Source of the DNA: Halobacillus sp. A5
GTDB lineage: Bacteria > Bacillota > Bacilli > Bacillales > Halobacillaceae
NCBI RefSeq assembly: GCF_024189315.1
Contig: NZ_JAIZEO010000002.1
Span: forward strand, 434,001-498,000
DNA length: 64,000 nt
Reading direction: 5' to 3'
A model generated the notes under the pieces. That model saw only the letters and a program-made list of their open reading frames with translations, ran no database searches and was not told where the DNA came from. Below, one piece after another: positions 1 to 7,985 of this stretch; within the stretch, counting starts at the first letter, position 1, and every line of letters begins with the position of its first letter. The position numbers and the translations under genes are program-made.

Positions 1-56
1 CTTTAAGCTCGTACTATCAACAGGTGTATAAATCTCAGCAAGAGGATGTGATGTAA
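1..56 (+). CDS. C-terminal end of an ABC exporter half-transporter (partial)
   Basis: The window opens inside a reading frame (codons in phase from base 3) that reads LSSYYQQVYKSQQEDVM and stops at TAA 54-56. The tail resembles the extreme C-terminus of ABC exporter subunits, where a short YxxxYxxQ helix follows the nucleotide-binding domain. Its stop overlaps the ATG of the next ABC half-transporter (TAATG), so the two are translationally coupled. This suggests a heterodimeric exporter of the YfiBC/LmrCD type. Family assignment rests on 17 residues plus context. Confidence 0.6.
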   Translation, partial: LSSYYQQVYKSQQEDVM

Positions 57-1879
57 TGACGAAAGATAAATCACGTAACCAGCCGGTCATTCGTCGACAT
101 CACCAGGGGATTGGCACTGCTCCTCCTAAAGTAGATGACATGAAGGCAACGTTAAAACGCATTTGGAGATATATGTATCAGGAGAAAAAGAAATTTAATG
201 TAGTTCTCGCCATGATTGTACTAAGCTCAGGATTATCGCTGCTCGGACCTTATCTGCTGGGTGCTGCCGTTGACGAAATTATTGAAGAACCTAATACAGG
301 AACGCTTTGGACAATGCTGAGTCTTTTGTTTGGTGTATACGTGTTTCAATCTCTTTTTCTCTGGCTGCAAAATTACTGGATGATCAATATTTCACAAAAC
401 ACTATATATAAAATGCGTAATCACCTTTTTTCTCATCTGCAGAGGCTCCCGATACTTTTTTTTCAAAAAAGGCAGCAAGGAGAACTAATGAGCCGGCTGA
501 CGAATGATATGGAGAATGTGAGCCGAACGTTAAATACGGCGGTTATTCAATTCGTGACAAGTATATTAACGATCACGGGGACTCTATTGATAATGTTATG
601 GCTGAGCCCGCTGCTTACCTTGTTTACGGTAACCATTGTACCGGTGATGTACTTTGGAATGAAATGGATTACTAAGCGGACAGGGAAGTATTTTAAAGAG
701 CAGCAGAAGCACTTAGGTGATGTGAACGGATATGTGGAAGAAATGTTTTCAGGACAAACCATTATATCTATGTTCTCAAGAGAAGAGCGTGTCATAAAGG
801 ATTTCGAAGCCAAAAACGAAGCATTAAAAAATTCGGGGTATTGGGCCCAGACATATTCCGGCTTTATCCCTAAGCTTATGAATATGCTTAATAACGTCAG
901 CTTCGCAATCATAGTTGGAGCAGGAGGTTTACTTGCCTTAAATGGGAGTATTTCTATTGGGGTAATCGTCACGTTTACTACGTACTCCAGACAATTCACA
1001 AGACCTCTTAATGATCTGGCCAATCAATATAATATGATTTTATCTGCAGTGGCCGGGGCTGAACGCGTCTTCCAAATTATCGATGAGAATGAAGAAAAAC
1101 AAGATGAACAGCTGGCGGAGGATATTAAAGAGATAAAAGGGGATATTGAATTTCGTTCGGTTGATTTTTCCTATGAGAAAGAGAATTTAACGTTGTCTAA
1201 TATTAACTTTCACGCTTCTCCTGGAGAAACGGTCGCCTTAGTCGGTCCGACCGGGGCAGGGAAGACAACAATTATTTCTCTGCTGTCCCGTTTTTACGAA
1301 ATAAACAAAGGTTCGATTCTTATTGATGGTCAGGAAATTCATTCAATGACAAGAGACAGCTTAAGACGTCAAATGGGAGTTGTCCTGCAGGATTCTACTA
1401 TGTTTCATACGACCATTAGAGAAAACTTACGTTACGGCCGCTTAGATGCCACGGATGAAGAAGTAGAGTATGCTGCCAAAGCGGCTCATGCTCACGAATT
1501 CATAACCCACCTCCCTGATGGGTATGAAACTGTACTCGATTCTGATGGGGGAGGAGTCAGCCATGGGCAAAGGCAGCTGCTTTCAATTGCCCGGGCTATG
1601 CTGGCAGACCCGGCTTTACTCATATTAGATGAGGCTACGAGCAGTATTGATACGGTGACCGAAATCAAAATCAATGATGCTCTTTCGAAGCTGATGAAAG
1701 GAAGAACGAGCTTCGTGATCGCTCACCGGCTTAATACAATTCGTGCGGCTGACCTAATATTAGTTCTTCAGCACGGAGAGATCATAGAGAAAGGCAGCCA
1801 TCAAGAGCTGCTCCAGCAGGAAGGGTTTTATTCCGGTTTAGTTAGAGCCCAGCAGGCTGAAGGTAAAGCTTCCGTATAA
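56..1879 (+). CDS. ABC exporter half-transporter (fused permease and ATPase)
   Basis: A 607-residue protein with an N-terminal six-helix exporter membrane domain (about residues 40-330) and a C-terminal ATPase domain (about 370-600). Visible motifs are Walker A GPTGAGKTT (from residue 397), a degenerate signature VSHGQ (about 501) in place of LSGGQ, Walker B LLILDEA (about 521) and the H-loop histidine (557). Such proteins pump drugs, lipids or peptides out of the cell. The first 35 residues are basic and precede the first helix. The start overlaps the stop of an upstream partner gene, so it probably acts as one half of a heterodimer; the altered signature motif is common in one member of such pairs. 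The substrate cannot be told from sequence. Confidence 0.93.
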   Translation: MTKDKSRNQPVIRRHHQGIGTAPPKVDDMKATLKRIWRYMYQEKKKFNVVLAMIVLSSGLSLLGPYLLGAAVDEIIEEPNTGTLWTMLSLLFGVYVFQSLFLWLQNYWMINISQNTIYKMRNHLFSHLQRLPILFFQKRQQGELMSRLTNDMENVSRTLNTAVIQFVTSILTITGTLLIMLWLSPLLTLFTVTIVPVMYFGMKWITKRTGKYFKEQQKHLGDVNGYVEEMFSGQTIISMFSREERVIKDFEAKNEALKNSGYWAQTYSGFIPKLMNMLNNVSFAIIVGAGGLLALNGSISIGVIVTFTTYSRQFTRPLNDLANQYNMILSAVAGAERVFQIIDENEEKQDEQLAEDIKEIKGDIEFRSVDFSYEKENLTLSNINFHASPGETVALVGPTGAGKTTIISLLSRFYEINKGSILIDGQEIHSMTRDSLRRQMGVVLQDSTMFHTTIRENLRYGRLDATDEEVEYAAKAAHAHEFITHLPDGYETVLDSDGGGVSHGQRQLLSIARAMLADPALLILDEATSSIDTVTEIKINDALSKLMKGRTSFVIAHRLNTIRAADLILVLQHGEIIEKGSHQELLQQEGFYSGLVRAQQAEGKASV

Positions 1880-1974
1880 AAGAAAAGACCCGGTCAAAGC
1901 GATATTCATCCCAAAAGACCTGAATTGTATCGGGTTCTCAAAGGAATGCTGTTTCCATTTGGCCCGGCCCCTGC

Positions 1975-2625
1975 TTATTTGGAGAGACCGTGCATGATAA
2001 ATTGCACGGTTCTCTCCATTTCTTTTTCATCATCCCACTCCAGATCGGGAGCTATAATGAAACGGGTGAAGATAAAACCAATTAAAGATGTCATTATCAT
2101 TCGAATTGCTGAAGGAGCAGGAAGTTCGATAATCCTGTCTTCCTGTTTGTAATGCGCAATTAAATGTTCAAAGCGCGGGTAAACGTGCTCTAAAAATACA
2201 AGCCTGAATTGTTCCTGCAGATCTTTATGAAAAGCCATTTCCTGCAGCATGATACGGACGAGCGGATGGTTTTCTTTCACAAATTCGTACCGATTTTTAA
2301 TGATTTTATAAAGAAGCTCTTCAAAATCTTGTGGAAGCTGCTCGAACACTTGCTCTGCGAAGTGAGAGGCGAATACAGGCAGAGTAAACTTCACCATAAC
2401 AGGAGTAACGATGGATAAGAGCAGCTCTTTCTTAGTTTTGTAATGGCGGAAAATGGTGCCTTCGGCTACCCCGGCTTTCGCGGCAATTTCACTTGTAGAA
2501 GTGGAAGCGTACCCTTTTTCAGCAAAGGTTTCTACAGCGGCTTTAAGGATTTGGGTTTGTTTAGGAGTTTTTTTTTGCTCGCCTTCTTCAAGTATTTGAA
2601 TGAGTTCATTTAAATCTTTCGTCAT
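1975..2625 (-). CDS. TetR/AcrR-family transcriptional repressor of the adjacent exporter
   Basis: About 216 residues. The N-terminal helix-turn-helix (about residues 20-65) is typical TetR: QILKAAVETFAEKGY, then TSEIAAKAGVAEGTIFRHY. The C-terminal two thirds is the usual helical ligand-binding and dimerisation domain. I chose ATG 2625 because AGAGGTG lies 6 nt upstream; a GTG nine bases earlier would sit inside that ribosome site. It is the last gene of a three-gene minus-strand operon (ATPase, ABC-2 permease, regulator). Two identical palindromes around the operon promoter (4403-4471) are the likely operators, so it should repress its own operon and respond to an exported compound. The ligand is unknown. 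Confidence 0.9.
   Translation of the reverse strand: MTKDLNELIQILEEGEQKKTPKQTQILKAAVETFAEKGYASTSTSEIAAKAGVAEGTIFRHYKTKKELLLSIVTPVMVKFTLPVFASHFAEQVFEQLPQDFEELLYKIIKNRYEFVKENHPLVRIMLQEMAFHKDLQEQFRLVFLEHVYPRFEHLIAHYKQEDRIIELPAPSAIRMIMTSLIGFIFTRFIIAPDLEWDDEKEMERTVQFIMHGLSK
1981..2022 (+). terminator. Rho-independent terminator for the ABC exporter, overlapping the tetR 3' end
   Basis: GGAGAGACCGTGCAT (1981-1995) and ATTGCACGGTTCTCTCC (2001-2017) form a strong stem with a 5-nt loop, followed on the plus strand by ATTTCTTTTT. The stem lies within the last codons of the convergent TetR gene, so the DNA serves both as coding sequence and as terminator. Confidence 0.75.
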
Positions 2626-2657
2626 TACATACACCTCTTGTCATTGCAATAATCGTA

Positions 2658-3671
2658 CTATATGCGCCTGTGCCTCTTCAAGGCTGAAATGTTAAGCAGC
2701 GTGAACAGCGCTATGAAGGAAGTTAATACATACAGTTCTAGTTGAAAATCGGAGAAACTTTCATTTCTAATCATGATTCCGCGTAAGGCTTCTGCTCCGT
2801 AGGTCAATGGCATCACTCTGCCGATGGCCTGCAGCCAGTCGGCCATGCCTTCTAAAGGAAACAGCCCGGAGAAAAAAACCTGCGGTACAATGACTACAGG
2901 GATGAATTGAATCATTTGAAACTCATTTTTCGCAAAGGCTGATAGAAGAGTCCCCAGGCTCAAGGCTGTCATAGCGAGTAAAAACGTAACAAGCAGTACG
3001 TAGAAAAAACGACCTTCCATAAACATATCGAGGACGTATATAGAGTAAGCAGCAATCAGGAAGGATTGGACGATTGTAAATAATCCGAAGCCTAATAAAT
3101 AACCAAAAACTAATTCACTTCGCTTAAGCGGCGTTGAAAGTATACGCTCCAGGGTGCCTTGTGTTCGCTCACGAAGAAGAGAAACACCGCCGACAATAAA
3201 CACAAAGAAGAAGACAAAAAAGCCGATCAATACAGGACCTATATAATCGAATAAACCAAGGTCCTCTGATCCGTGTAAGAACTCGATCTCCATTGCACGG
3301 CTTTCACTTCCCAAAGCTTTCTGCAGTAAATCTCTAACATCTGACGTGGTATTAGGATCACTTCCTTCGATCGTAACAGACGGCTCACCGTTTTCCCATA
3401 AAACAAAAGCGTCAAGTCCAGCATCAGCCATTTCACTTTTGGCTTTACTTTCTTCCATGGGAATCAAGTTCACCTCCTCTTTCTCAGCGAGCTGTTCTTC
3501 AAAAGCCTCCGGAACATCAATAGCTGCAATCTTTAATTCATCTTCACCACTTTCTAAAACAAGCCACATCAGGGTTAATACAAAAATAGGAGCAGCAATC
3601 ATCAAGGCTATGCTGCGTTTATCTCTTTTAAACTGAAGAAGAATTCTTCTGGTGATCGTCCAGGTATTCAT
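2658..3671 (-). CDS. ABC-2 type exporter permease
   Basis: A 337-residue membrane protein with one N-terminal transmembrane helix (about residues 20-40), a large extracytoplasmic domain (about 45-140) and five to six C-terminal helices (about 145-330). This is the ABC-2/DrrB-like topology of drug and polymer exporters. The segment GGVSLLRERTQGTLERILSTP matches the conserved cytoplasmic coupling loop of the family (shown in part). Its start overlaps the stop of the ATPase gene by 4 bp (ATGA), and the TetR gene follows 32 bp later, so all three are co-transcribed. It works with the 3668-4390 ATPase; the substrate is not evident. Confidence 0.9.
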   Translation of the reverse strand: MNTWTITRRILLQFKRDKRSIALMIAAPIFVLTLMWLVLESGEDELKIAAIDVPEAFEEQLAEKEEVNLIPMEESKAKSEMADAGLDAFVLWENGEPSVTIEGSDPNTTSDVRDLLQKALGSESRAMEIEFLHGSEDLGLFDYIGPVLIGFFVFFFVFIVGGVSLLRERTQGTLERILSTPLKRSELVFGYLLGFGLFTIVQSFLIAAYSIYVLDMFMEGRFFYVLLVTFLLAMTALSLGTLLSAFAKNEFQMIQFIPVVIVPQVFFSGLFPLEGMADWLQAIGRVMPLTYGAEALRGIMIRNESFSDFQLELYVLTSFIALFTLLNISALKRHRRI

Positions 3672-4390
3672 TTAGAAGCACCCCCGTAGTGTAGAAATAC
3701 ATCTTCAATGGTATCAGCCCCTATTTCTGCTTTGAGCTGTTTCGGGGCATTCAGTGCGATGATCTCTCCGTCTTGCAGCATCGCGAGTCGGTCACATTTC
3801 TCTGCTTCATCCATAACGTGAGTCGTAACTATGATCGTCACACCATTATCTTTCAGTCGGTTCAATTCCTTCCAGATCGACTGCCGAAGTACAGGGTCTA
3901 TACCGACAGTAGGCTCATCAAGTATGATTAACTCTGGTTCATGGAGGAGGGCGGCAGCCAATGACAGCCTTCTTTTCATACCACCAGAATATTTCTCGAC
4001 TTCTCTATGAGAATCTTCGACTAAATTGACCATTTCCAGCACTTCTTTTATCCGCTGCTTCTTCCTCTGCTTACTTAACCGATAAATCGATGCAAAGAAT
4101 TCAAGGTTTTCTTTTCCGGTAAGCTCTTGATATAGTGCATCAGATTGTGCCATAAATCCATAGCGTTTCATTTGTTCAAGAGAAGGCATTCTTTCTCCAT
4201 TCACGTAAACCGTGCCGCCGGCAGGCACCAGCAAACCTGTAATTAATTTAACGAGAGTGGTTTTTCCTGATCCAGAAGGGCCTAATAACCCAAAGACTTC
4301 ACCTTGAGGAATACTAAAAGTTATATTCGAAAGAATGGATTTTTGTTTAATTTGATGAGAGACATTTTGAAGGTTCACGACACTATTCAT
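3668..4390 (-). CDS. ABC transporter ATP-binding protein (partner of the ABC-2 permease)
   Basis: About 240 residues, a stand-alone nucleotide-binding domain of the DrrA/CcmA type. Motifs are Walker A GPSGSGKTT, Q-loop MAQSDALYQELTGKENLEF (position typical), signature YSGGMKRR, Walker B LIILDEPTVGID and the switch histidine in TTHVMDEAE. ATG 4390 is chosen because GGGGGAG lies just upstream; extending the frame to 4423 would place the start inside the operator palindrome. It energises the ABC-2 permease encoded 4 bp downstream. Transcription starts from a promoter flanked by two TetR-type operators. Confidence 0.93.
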   Translation of the reverse strand: MNSVVNLQNVSHQIKQKSILSNITFSIPQGEVFGLLGPSGSGKTTLVKLITGLLVPAGGTVYVNGERMPSLEQMKRYGFMAQSDALYQELTGKENLEFFASIYRLSKQRKKQRIKEVLEMVNLVEDSHREVEKYSGGMKRRLSLAAALLHEPELIILDEPTVGIDPVLRQSIWKELNRLKDNGVTIIVTTHVMDEAEKCDRLAMLQDGEIIALNAPKQLKAEIGADTIEDVFLHYGGASK

Positions 4391-4402
4391 ACGGGCTCCC
4401 CC

Positions 4403-4471
4403 TTTAAGTGAGTGATTACTCACTTAAAGTATACGATGAAGAATCAAGAAAGTAAAGTGAGTAATCACTCA
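4403..4471 (-). promoter_or_regulatory. Promoter with two identical TetR-type operators
   Basis: On the minus strand a -35 TTTACT (4456-4451) and -10 TATACT (4433-4428) are 17 nt apart. The sequence TGAGTGATTACTCA occurs at about 4409-4422 inside a longer palindrome (4403-4428, arms TTTAAGTGAGT), overlapping the -10 and transcription start. It occurs again in inverted orientation at 4458-4471, just upstream of the -35. The same 14-bp site on both sides of the promoter implies cooperative repression, most simply by the TetR protein encoded at the end of the operon. Confidence 0.8.
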
Positions 4472-4555
4472 TATTTTAAATAGAAAAAGTAGACAAGTTT
4501 TAGGGACGTGTCCGCATATACATGAGCTAAATATGCCTTTTAAGGAGGGAATCAT

Positions 4556-5011
4556 TTGAAAGCGTTAGTTCTGTCAGGAAAAAAGATAATGTGGGCTGTC
4601 AGCGGGTGTGCTTTACTATTGGCTTTATTATTCGTATTTGGATCGTTTGGTGATAGTCTGCCTACCTTCTCCGGAGAGGAGCAGAAGGAGGTAAGAGAAG
4701 TTAACATTGTCACAGGAGAATTCAAAGCTGAAACAGCTGATGGTGAGGAAATTGAAACGTATCGCTGGGATCCTGGAACTATTTTTGCTGAAAAAGGGGA
4801 GCCGCTTCAGCTGAATATTTACGGAGTAAACGGAGAAGAACATCCTTTTGTCATTGAGGGAACAGAAAAACAAGGGGTGGTTCATCAAGGGAATGAGACG
4901 GTGGTGGACGTGCAATTTGATGAAGAAGGAGTTTATCGAATGATCTGTACGACGCACGCTGATTTTGAAACGGATGGGCCAATGGTTGCTTACATCGTAG
5001 TAGGAGGCTGA
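4556..5011 (+). CDS. Membrane-anchored cupredoxin-domain protein
   Basis: 151 residues. One N-terminal transmembrane or signal-anchor helix (about 10-30) is followed by an acidic linker and a cupredoxin fold (about 50-150). Type-1 copper ligands are visible in the expected order: His in EEHPF, then Cys and His in MICTTHAD, and Met in GPMVAY. It should sit on the outer face of the membrane and carry electrons or bind copper, as in COX2-like or nitrosocyanin-like domains. The TTG start is supported by AAGGAGGGA 8 nt upstream. It is alone between the divergent exporter operon and a strong terminator (5060-5094). The high Asp/Glu content fits a halophile's exported protein. The redox partner is unknown. 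Confidence 0.8.
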   Translation: MKALVLSGKKIMWAVSGCALLLALLFVFGSFGDSLPTFSGEEQKEVREVNIVTGEFKAETADGEEIETYRWDPGTIFAEKGEPLQLNIYGVNGEEHPFVIEGTEKQGVVHQGNETVVDVQFDEEGVYRMICTTHADFETDGPMVAYIVVGG

Positions 5012-5059
5012 ATTAGACTAAAAGGAACTGAATACGTTTATGGATGAATAGGTAAAAGT

Positions 5060-5095
5060 CCCCCGCAGCGTTTTATTGTAGCTGCGGGGGTTTTC
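5060..5095 (+). terminator. Rho-independent terminator after the cupredoxin gene
   Basis: CCCCCGCAGC (5060-5069) and GCTGCGGGGG (5081-5090) pair perfectly around an 11-nt loop and are followed by TTTTCCTT. Confidence 0.85.
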
Positions 5096-5096
5096 C

Positions 5097-5303
5097 TTAT
5101 ACTTCTTTATTCAATTCCTTATCCGTCGGCATAATAAATGCAGCTACAATATAGACGAGCAATAGAAATCCACTACTTAAAAAGATCCCTGCTGCATACA
5201 ATATACGTAACAGGCTTGAATCAATATCATAAAGCTCACTTACCCCGCCTAACGTACCGGTCAGCATTTTGTTACTGGTAGACTTGTACAATTTCTTTTT
5301 CAA
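5097..5303 (-). CDS. PspC-domain small membrane protein
   Basis: About 68 residues matching the PspC domain: a basic N-terminus, then the family core MLTGTLGGVSELYDIDSSLL and a hydrophobic hairpin (about residues 30-60). PspC proteins sense or stabilise the membrane under stress. The start is uncertain. TTG 5303 has GGAG 9 nt upstream and gives MKKKLYKS, like other Gram-positive PspC proteins. ATG 5312 would touch the GGAG directly, and TTG 5321 has no ribosome site. The gene follows the acetyltransferase gene with essentially no gap, so the two are co-transcribed. Confidence 0.8.
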   Translation of the reverse strand: MKKKLYKSTSNKMLTGTLGGVSELYDIDSSLLRILYAAGIFLSSGFLLLVYIVAAFIMPTDKELNKEV

Positions 5304-5304
5304 C

Positions 5305-5769
5305 CTACTCATCTCCTTCAATTAAGTTCTTTTGAAAAACAATCATATCGAGAGCTTGAATCCCATTTTCATAAATAGGAGCGGGGTAGTTTATAAAGAA
5401 ACCTTTTCGAATTGATTGCATTCGAAACCCGCATTTTTGGTAAAATAAAATATTCTCTAAGCTTGAATTCGCTGTCCCTACTATAATTTCACTAAAACCT
5501 CGTCGTTGAAACATACTATGTGCTTCGGCGATGGCTTTCTTTCCTATCCCTCTTCGTTGATAATCAGGGAGAATCGCAATATTTTTAATTTCTACTACGT
5601 CATGTTGTGGAAAAATGAATAGGCAGATGCCTATAGGCTGTTCCTGTTCATTGATCGTATACATTTCACCTTCGTTTATGTATTCAGATATAATGGCTTC
5701 GCTTTCATCAGCTAGTAGAAGTAATGCAAGGTAGTCCTGCCGGCAGTGTACCGGGTTTAGGTATGTCAT
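5305..5769 (-). CDS. GNAT-family N-acetyltransferase
   Basis: 154 residues covering one GNAT domain. The acetyl-CoA binding motif A is clear (IAILPDYQRRGIGKKAI, about residues 66-82), and the later segment NILFYQKCGFRM is the typical motif B. It transfers an acetyl group from acetyl-CoA to an unknown amine. It is co-directional and nearly contiguous with the PspC gene; the ribosome site used by PspC lies in its last codons. Substrate cannot be inferred. Confidence 0.85.
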   Translation of the reverse strand: MTYLNPVHCRQDYLALLLLADESEAIISEYINEGEMYTINEQEQPIGICLFIFPQHDVVEIKNIAILPDYQRRGIGKKAIAEAHSMFQRRGFSEIIVGTANSSLENILFYQKCGFRMQSIRKGFFINYPAPIYENGIQALDMIVFQKNLIEGDE

Positions 5770-5871
5770 AGTGTGGCCCCTTTGATTAGTTTCCTTCTTT
5801 TACGTCGATTCATTCAAAAAGGTTTCGTTATGTTACAATTTTGATAAGCATGATTTGAGAGGAGAGATCCC

Positions 5872-6042
5872 ATGCAACGAAAATTATCGATCGCTGGGTG
5901 GTTACTATTTTTAATTGGGGTAGGACTTTGGCTTTTAAATATAGAAGTTGCTTTTCAAGAAGCCGATTCGGTATTAATAGGATTAGGTGCTATTCTGCTG
6001 CTCTTTTCGGGTATTATGAAGTTTAAAGATCAGCAATCTTAA
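5872..6042 (+). CDS. Small hydrophobic membrane protein, 56 residues
   Basis: A short frame with a good ribosome site (GAGAGGAGA, 6 nt before ATG 5872) and a strong terminator just after it (6069-6092). The product starts MQRKLSIAGWLLF, has two hydrophobic segments (about residues 7-24 and 33-49) separated by a short acidic stretch, and ends in a charged tail (KFKDQQS). This is a two-helix membrane protein with both ends probably cytoplasmic. No family recognised. The ribosome site, hydrophobic pattern and own terminator make it a likely real gene. Confidence 0.65.
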   Translation: MQRKLSIAGWLLFLIGVGLWLLNIEVAFQEADSVLIGLGAILLLFSGIMKFKDQQS

Positions 6043-6068
6043 CTCTCCTCTTCATTAATTAAACGGTG

Positions 6069-6092
6069 AAACCAGGGACCCCCTGGTTTTTT
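6069..6092 (+). terminator. Rho-independent terminator
   Basis: AAACCAGGG (6069-6077) pairs with CCCTGGTTT (6081-6089) around a 3-nt loop, with a T tract following. It ends the 56-residue gene. Confidence 0.85.
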
Positions 6093-6336
6093 TATATGCT
6101 ATGGGAAATTATCGAATTCTAAACTGTGAATAGCCTTAAACGGGGGCACGCACCAAGAGCTGTAGAAAGGAAGCTCTTTTATTGAATGAATAATGATAAC
6201 TCCTCTTTTCGGTTAACCTAAACAGACGAAAGCTGTTATAGTTTTTAAATTGTTTATGATAATATTGAGAAGAATTAAGAAATGCGGACGGATTCTTTAA
6301 AAGAACGCTATAATAAATAAGGTTTTAGCTATTGAA

Positions 6337-6362
6337 ATCATTCTTTATTATCATTCTTTATT
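6337..6362. repeat. Tandem 13-bp direct repeat in the promoter region of the N-hydroxylase gene
   Basis: ATCATTCTTTATT occurs at 6337-6349 and again immediately at 6350-6362. A third copy lies at 8078-8090, upstream of argC. On the minus strand it reads AATAAAGAATGAT, and the tandem contains TGATAAT, the core half-site of Gram-positive Fur boxes. Iron control would fit the downstream siderophore-type hydroxylase but is only suggested by this weak match. The rest of the 450-bp gap (6093-6546) is AT-rich with no convincing gene. Confidence 0.5.
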
Positions 6363-6546
6363 CATTGTGCAATCTTATTGTCTTTATGAAAAACCGCTGG
6401 TCAGGGATAAAGATTTCACTGCACAAACGTATAATTGGAGTCGGAATCGGGTTTCTCAGTAATTAATTCTGGCTGCATGGATGTTCGTTTTGAATAATAT
6501 TAACAAGGAAATAAACATAGCCCACCAAAGGAGAAGTGAAACTTAA

Positions 6547-7860
6547 ATGGCACAACATGATAAAATATACGATTTAATGGGGGTAGGGATCGGCCCTTTT
6601 AATTTAAGTCTAGCTGCTCTGCTTGATGAAATCGAAGAAGTAGACAGTTTGTTCTTTGAACAAAAACAGGAGTTTGATTGGCATCCCGGCATGCTGATTG
6701 AAGGAACCAAGCTGCAGGTTCCATTTTTAGCGGATTTAGTTACTATGGCGGACCCAACCAATAAGCACAGTTTCTTAAACTACATCAGTCAAAATGATCG
6801 AATGTATCAATTTTACTTTTTGCAGCGGCTCGATATTCCACGCCGTGAGTATAACGACTATTGTCAATGGGTGTCCAAGCGTTTAAGCAGCTGCTTGTTC
6901 GGACACCGTGTTTCTAACATCCGTCATGTTAGAGAGGAAGAGACTTACTTTGAAGTGACGGTAGAGAATTTGGATACCAACCAAACAGACGTATATAAAT
7001 CGAAGCACATTGTGATGGGGACCGGGAGTGTTCCTGTTATGCCGAAATCATTTCAAAACTTACCTGAGAAGGATGTCTTTCATACTGCCGATTATGTTCC
7101 TAACAAGGACCGCTGCAAAAACGCAAAATCTGTTACAGTGGTTGGTTCCGGACAAAGCGCTGCTGAGACATTTCGTGAGCTTCTTAAAGAACAACGCGAA
7201 TGCGGGTTTAGACTGGACTGGATTACCCGCTCGGCCAGCTTTGAGTCAATGGAAGAATCCAAGCTGAGTCTCGAGCATTTCTCACCAGATTACGTGAAAT
7301 ACTTCTATCAGCTGCCGCAAAAAGACAAGGATGAGATCTTTGCGAATCAAGGGTTATATTATAAGGGGATCAGCAATCATACCATTGAAGACATTTATAA
7401 CTTACTGTACGAATATTCAATTGGCGGTGATCAGCTGAATGTCGGATTACAGGTGCTTAGTGAAGTGCGCGGCATTGAAGAGAAGAGGGATGGTACAGGC
7501 TACGTACTCGACTGCTTTCATTGGCAGAAAAAAGAAGCATTTGAGCACGAATCTGAAGTCGTGATCACAGCAACAGGGTACAAGCCTTATGTTCCTGAGT
7601 TCATTCATTATTTAAGTAATTTCCTCGAATGGGACGAGCAAGGGCGGTATAAAGTAGAGGCAGATTATCGATTGAAAAAGACCGAAAACGTCGAGAACGA
7701 AATATATGTACACAGTGGAATTTCCCATACCCACGGCGTTGGTTCAACGAATTTAGGGCTCGCTGTTCATCGTAATAAGGTGATTATTAACCACCTCCTG
7801 GATCGCGAAATGTACAAGCTGCCTGATCATAGTATTTTCCAATCCTTCGATATTGAATAA
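6547..7860 (+). CDS. L-lysine N6-/L-ornithine N5-hydroxylase family flavoprotein
   Basis: 437 residues, the usual length for IucD/PvdA/SidA monooxygenases, which hydroxylate the side-chain amine of lysine or ornithine using FAD, NADPH and O2 as the first step of hydroxamate siderophore synthesis. Features seen are an FAD site GVGIGPFNLSLA (about residues 13-24), the family segment FEQKQEFDWHPGM, an NADPH-binding VVGSGQSAAE (about 199) and the C-terminal ATGYKPYVP plus GVGSTNLGLAVHRN. The start is supported by AAAGGAGAAGTG. No siderophore synthetase, acyltransferase or transporter lies in the window, so it stands alone and its true substrate is open. It is bounded by a strong terminator. Confidence 0.9.
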   Translation: MAQHDKIYDLMGVGIGPFNLSLAALLDEIEEVDSLFFEQKQEFDWHPGMLIEGTKLQVPFLADLVTMADPTNKHSFLNYISQNDRMYQFYFLQRLDIPRREYNDYCQWVSKRLSSCLFGHRVSNIRHVREEETYFEVTVENLDTNQTDVYKSKHIVMGTGSVPVMPKSFQNLPEKDVFHTADYVPNKDRCKNAKSVTVVGSGQSAAETFRELLKEQRECGFRLDWITRSASFESMEESKLSLEHFSPDYVKYFYQLPQKDKDEIFANQGLYYKGISNHTIEDIYNLLYEYSIGGDQLNVGLQVLSEVRGIEEKRDGTGYVLDCFHWQKKEAFEHESEVVITATGYKPYVPEFIHYLSNFLEWDEQGRYKVEADYRLKKTENVENEIYVHSGISHTHGVGSTNLGLAVHRNKVIINHLLDREMYKLPDHSIFQSFDIE

Positions 7861-7863
7861 TCC

Positions 7864-7898
7864 AGAAAGACCAGCTGTTTTCCAGCTGGTCTTTCTGC
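7864..7898 (+). terminator. Rho-independent terminator after the N-hydroxylase gene
   Basis: AGAAAGACCAGCTG (7864-7877) pairs with CAGCTGGTCTTTCT (7883-7896) in a 14-bp perfect stem. Confidence 0.85.
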
Positions 7899-7944
7899 TT
7901 GTGGAGAAACTTCTGCAAGCTTTTTACCTTGCTGCCGGGAGCTG

Positions 7945-7985
7945 AAGGAGCCGCAGACGAGTGCCCGAGTTTCCTCGCGAAACCC
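7945..7985. repeat. Degenerate Bacillaceae intergenic repeat fragment
   Basis: The segment GACGAGTGCCCGAG followed by TCCTCGCGAAA closely matches 42624-42655 (GACGAACGCCCGAG, TCCTCGTGAAA). Both lie in gene-free DNA just after a terminator. No protein is encoded. The remaining gap up to the argC promoter is AT-rich without a gene. Confidence 0.5.

Noticed and set aside
6386-6466. A 26-codon frame beginning MKNRWSG before the N-hydroxylase gene.
   Set aside because: No ribosome site and too short to support.
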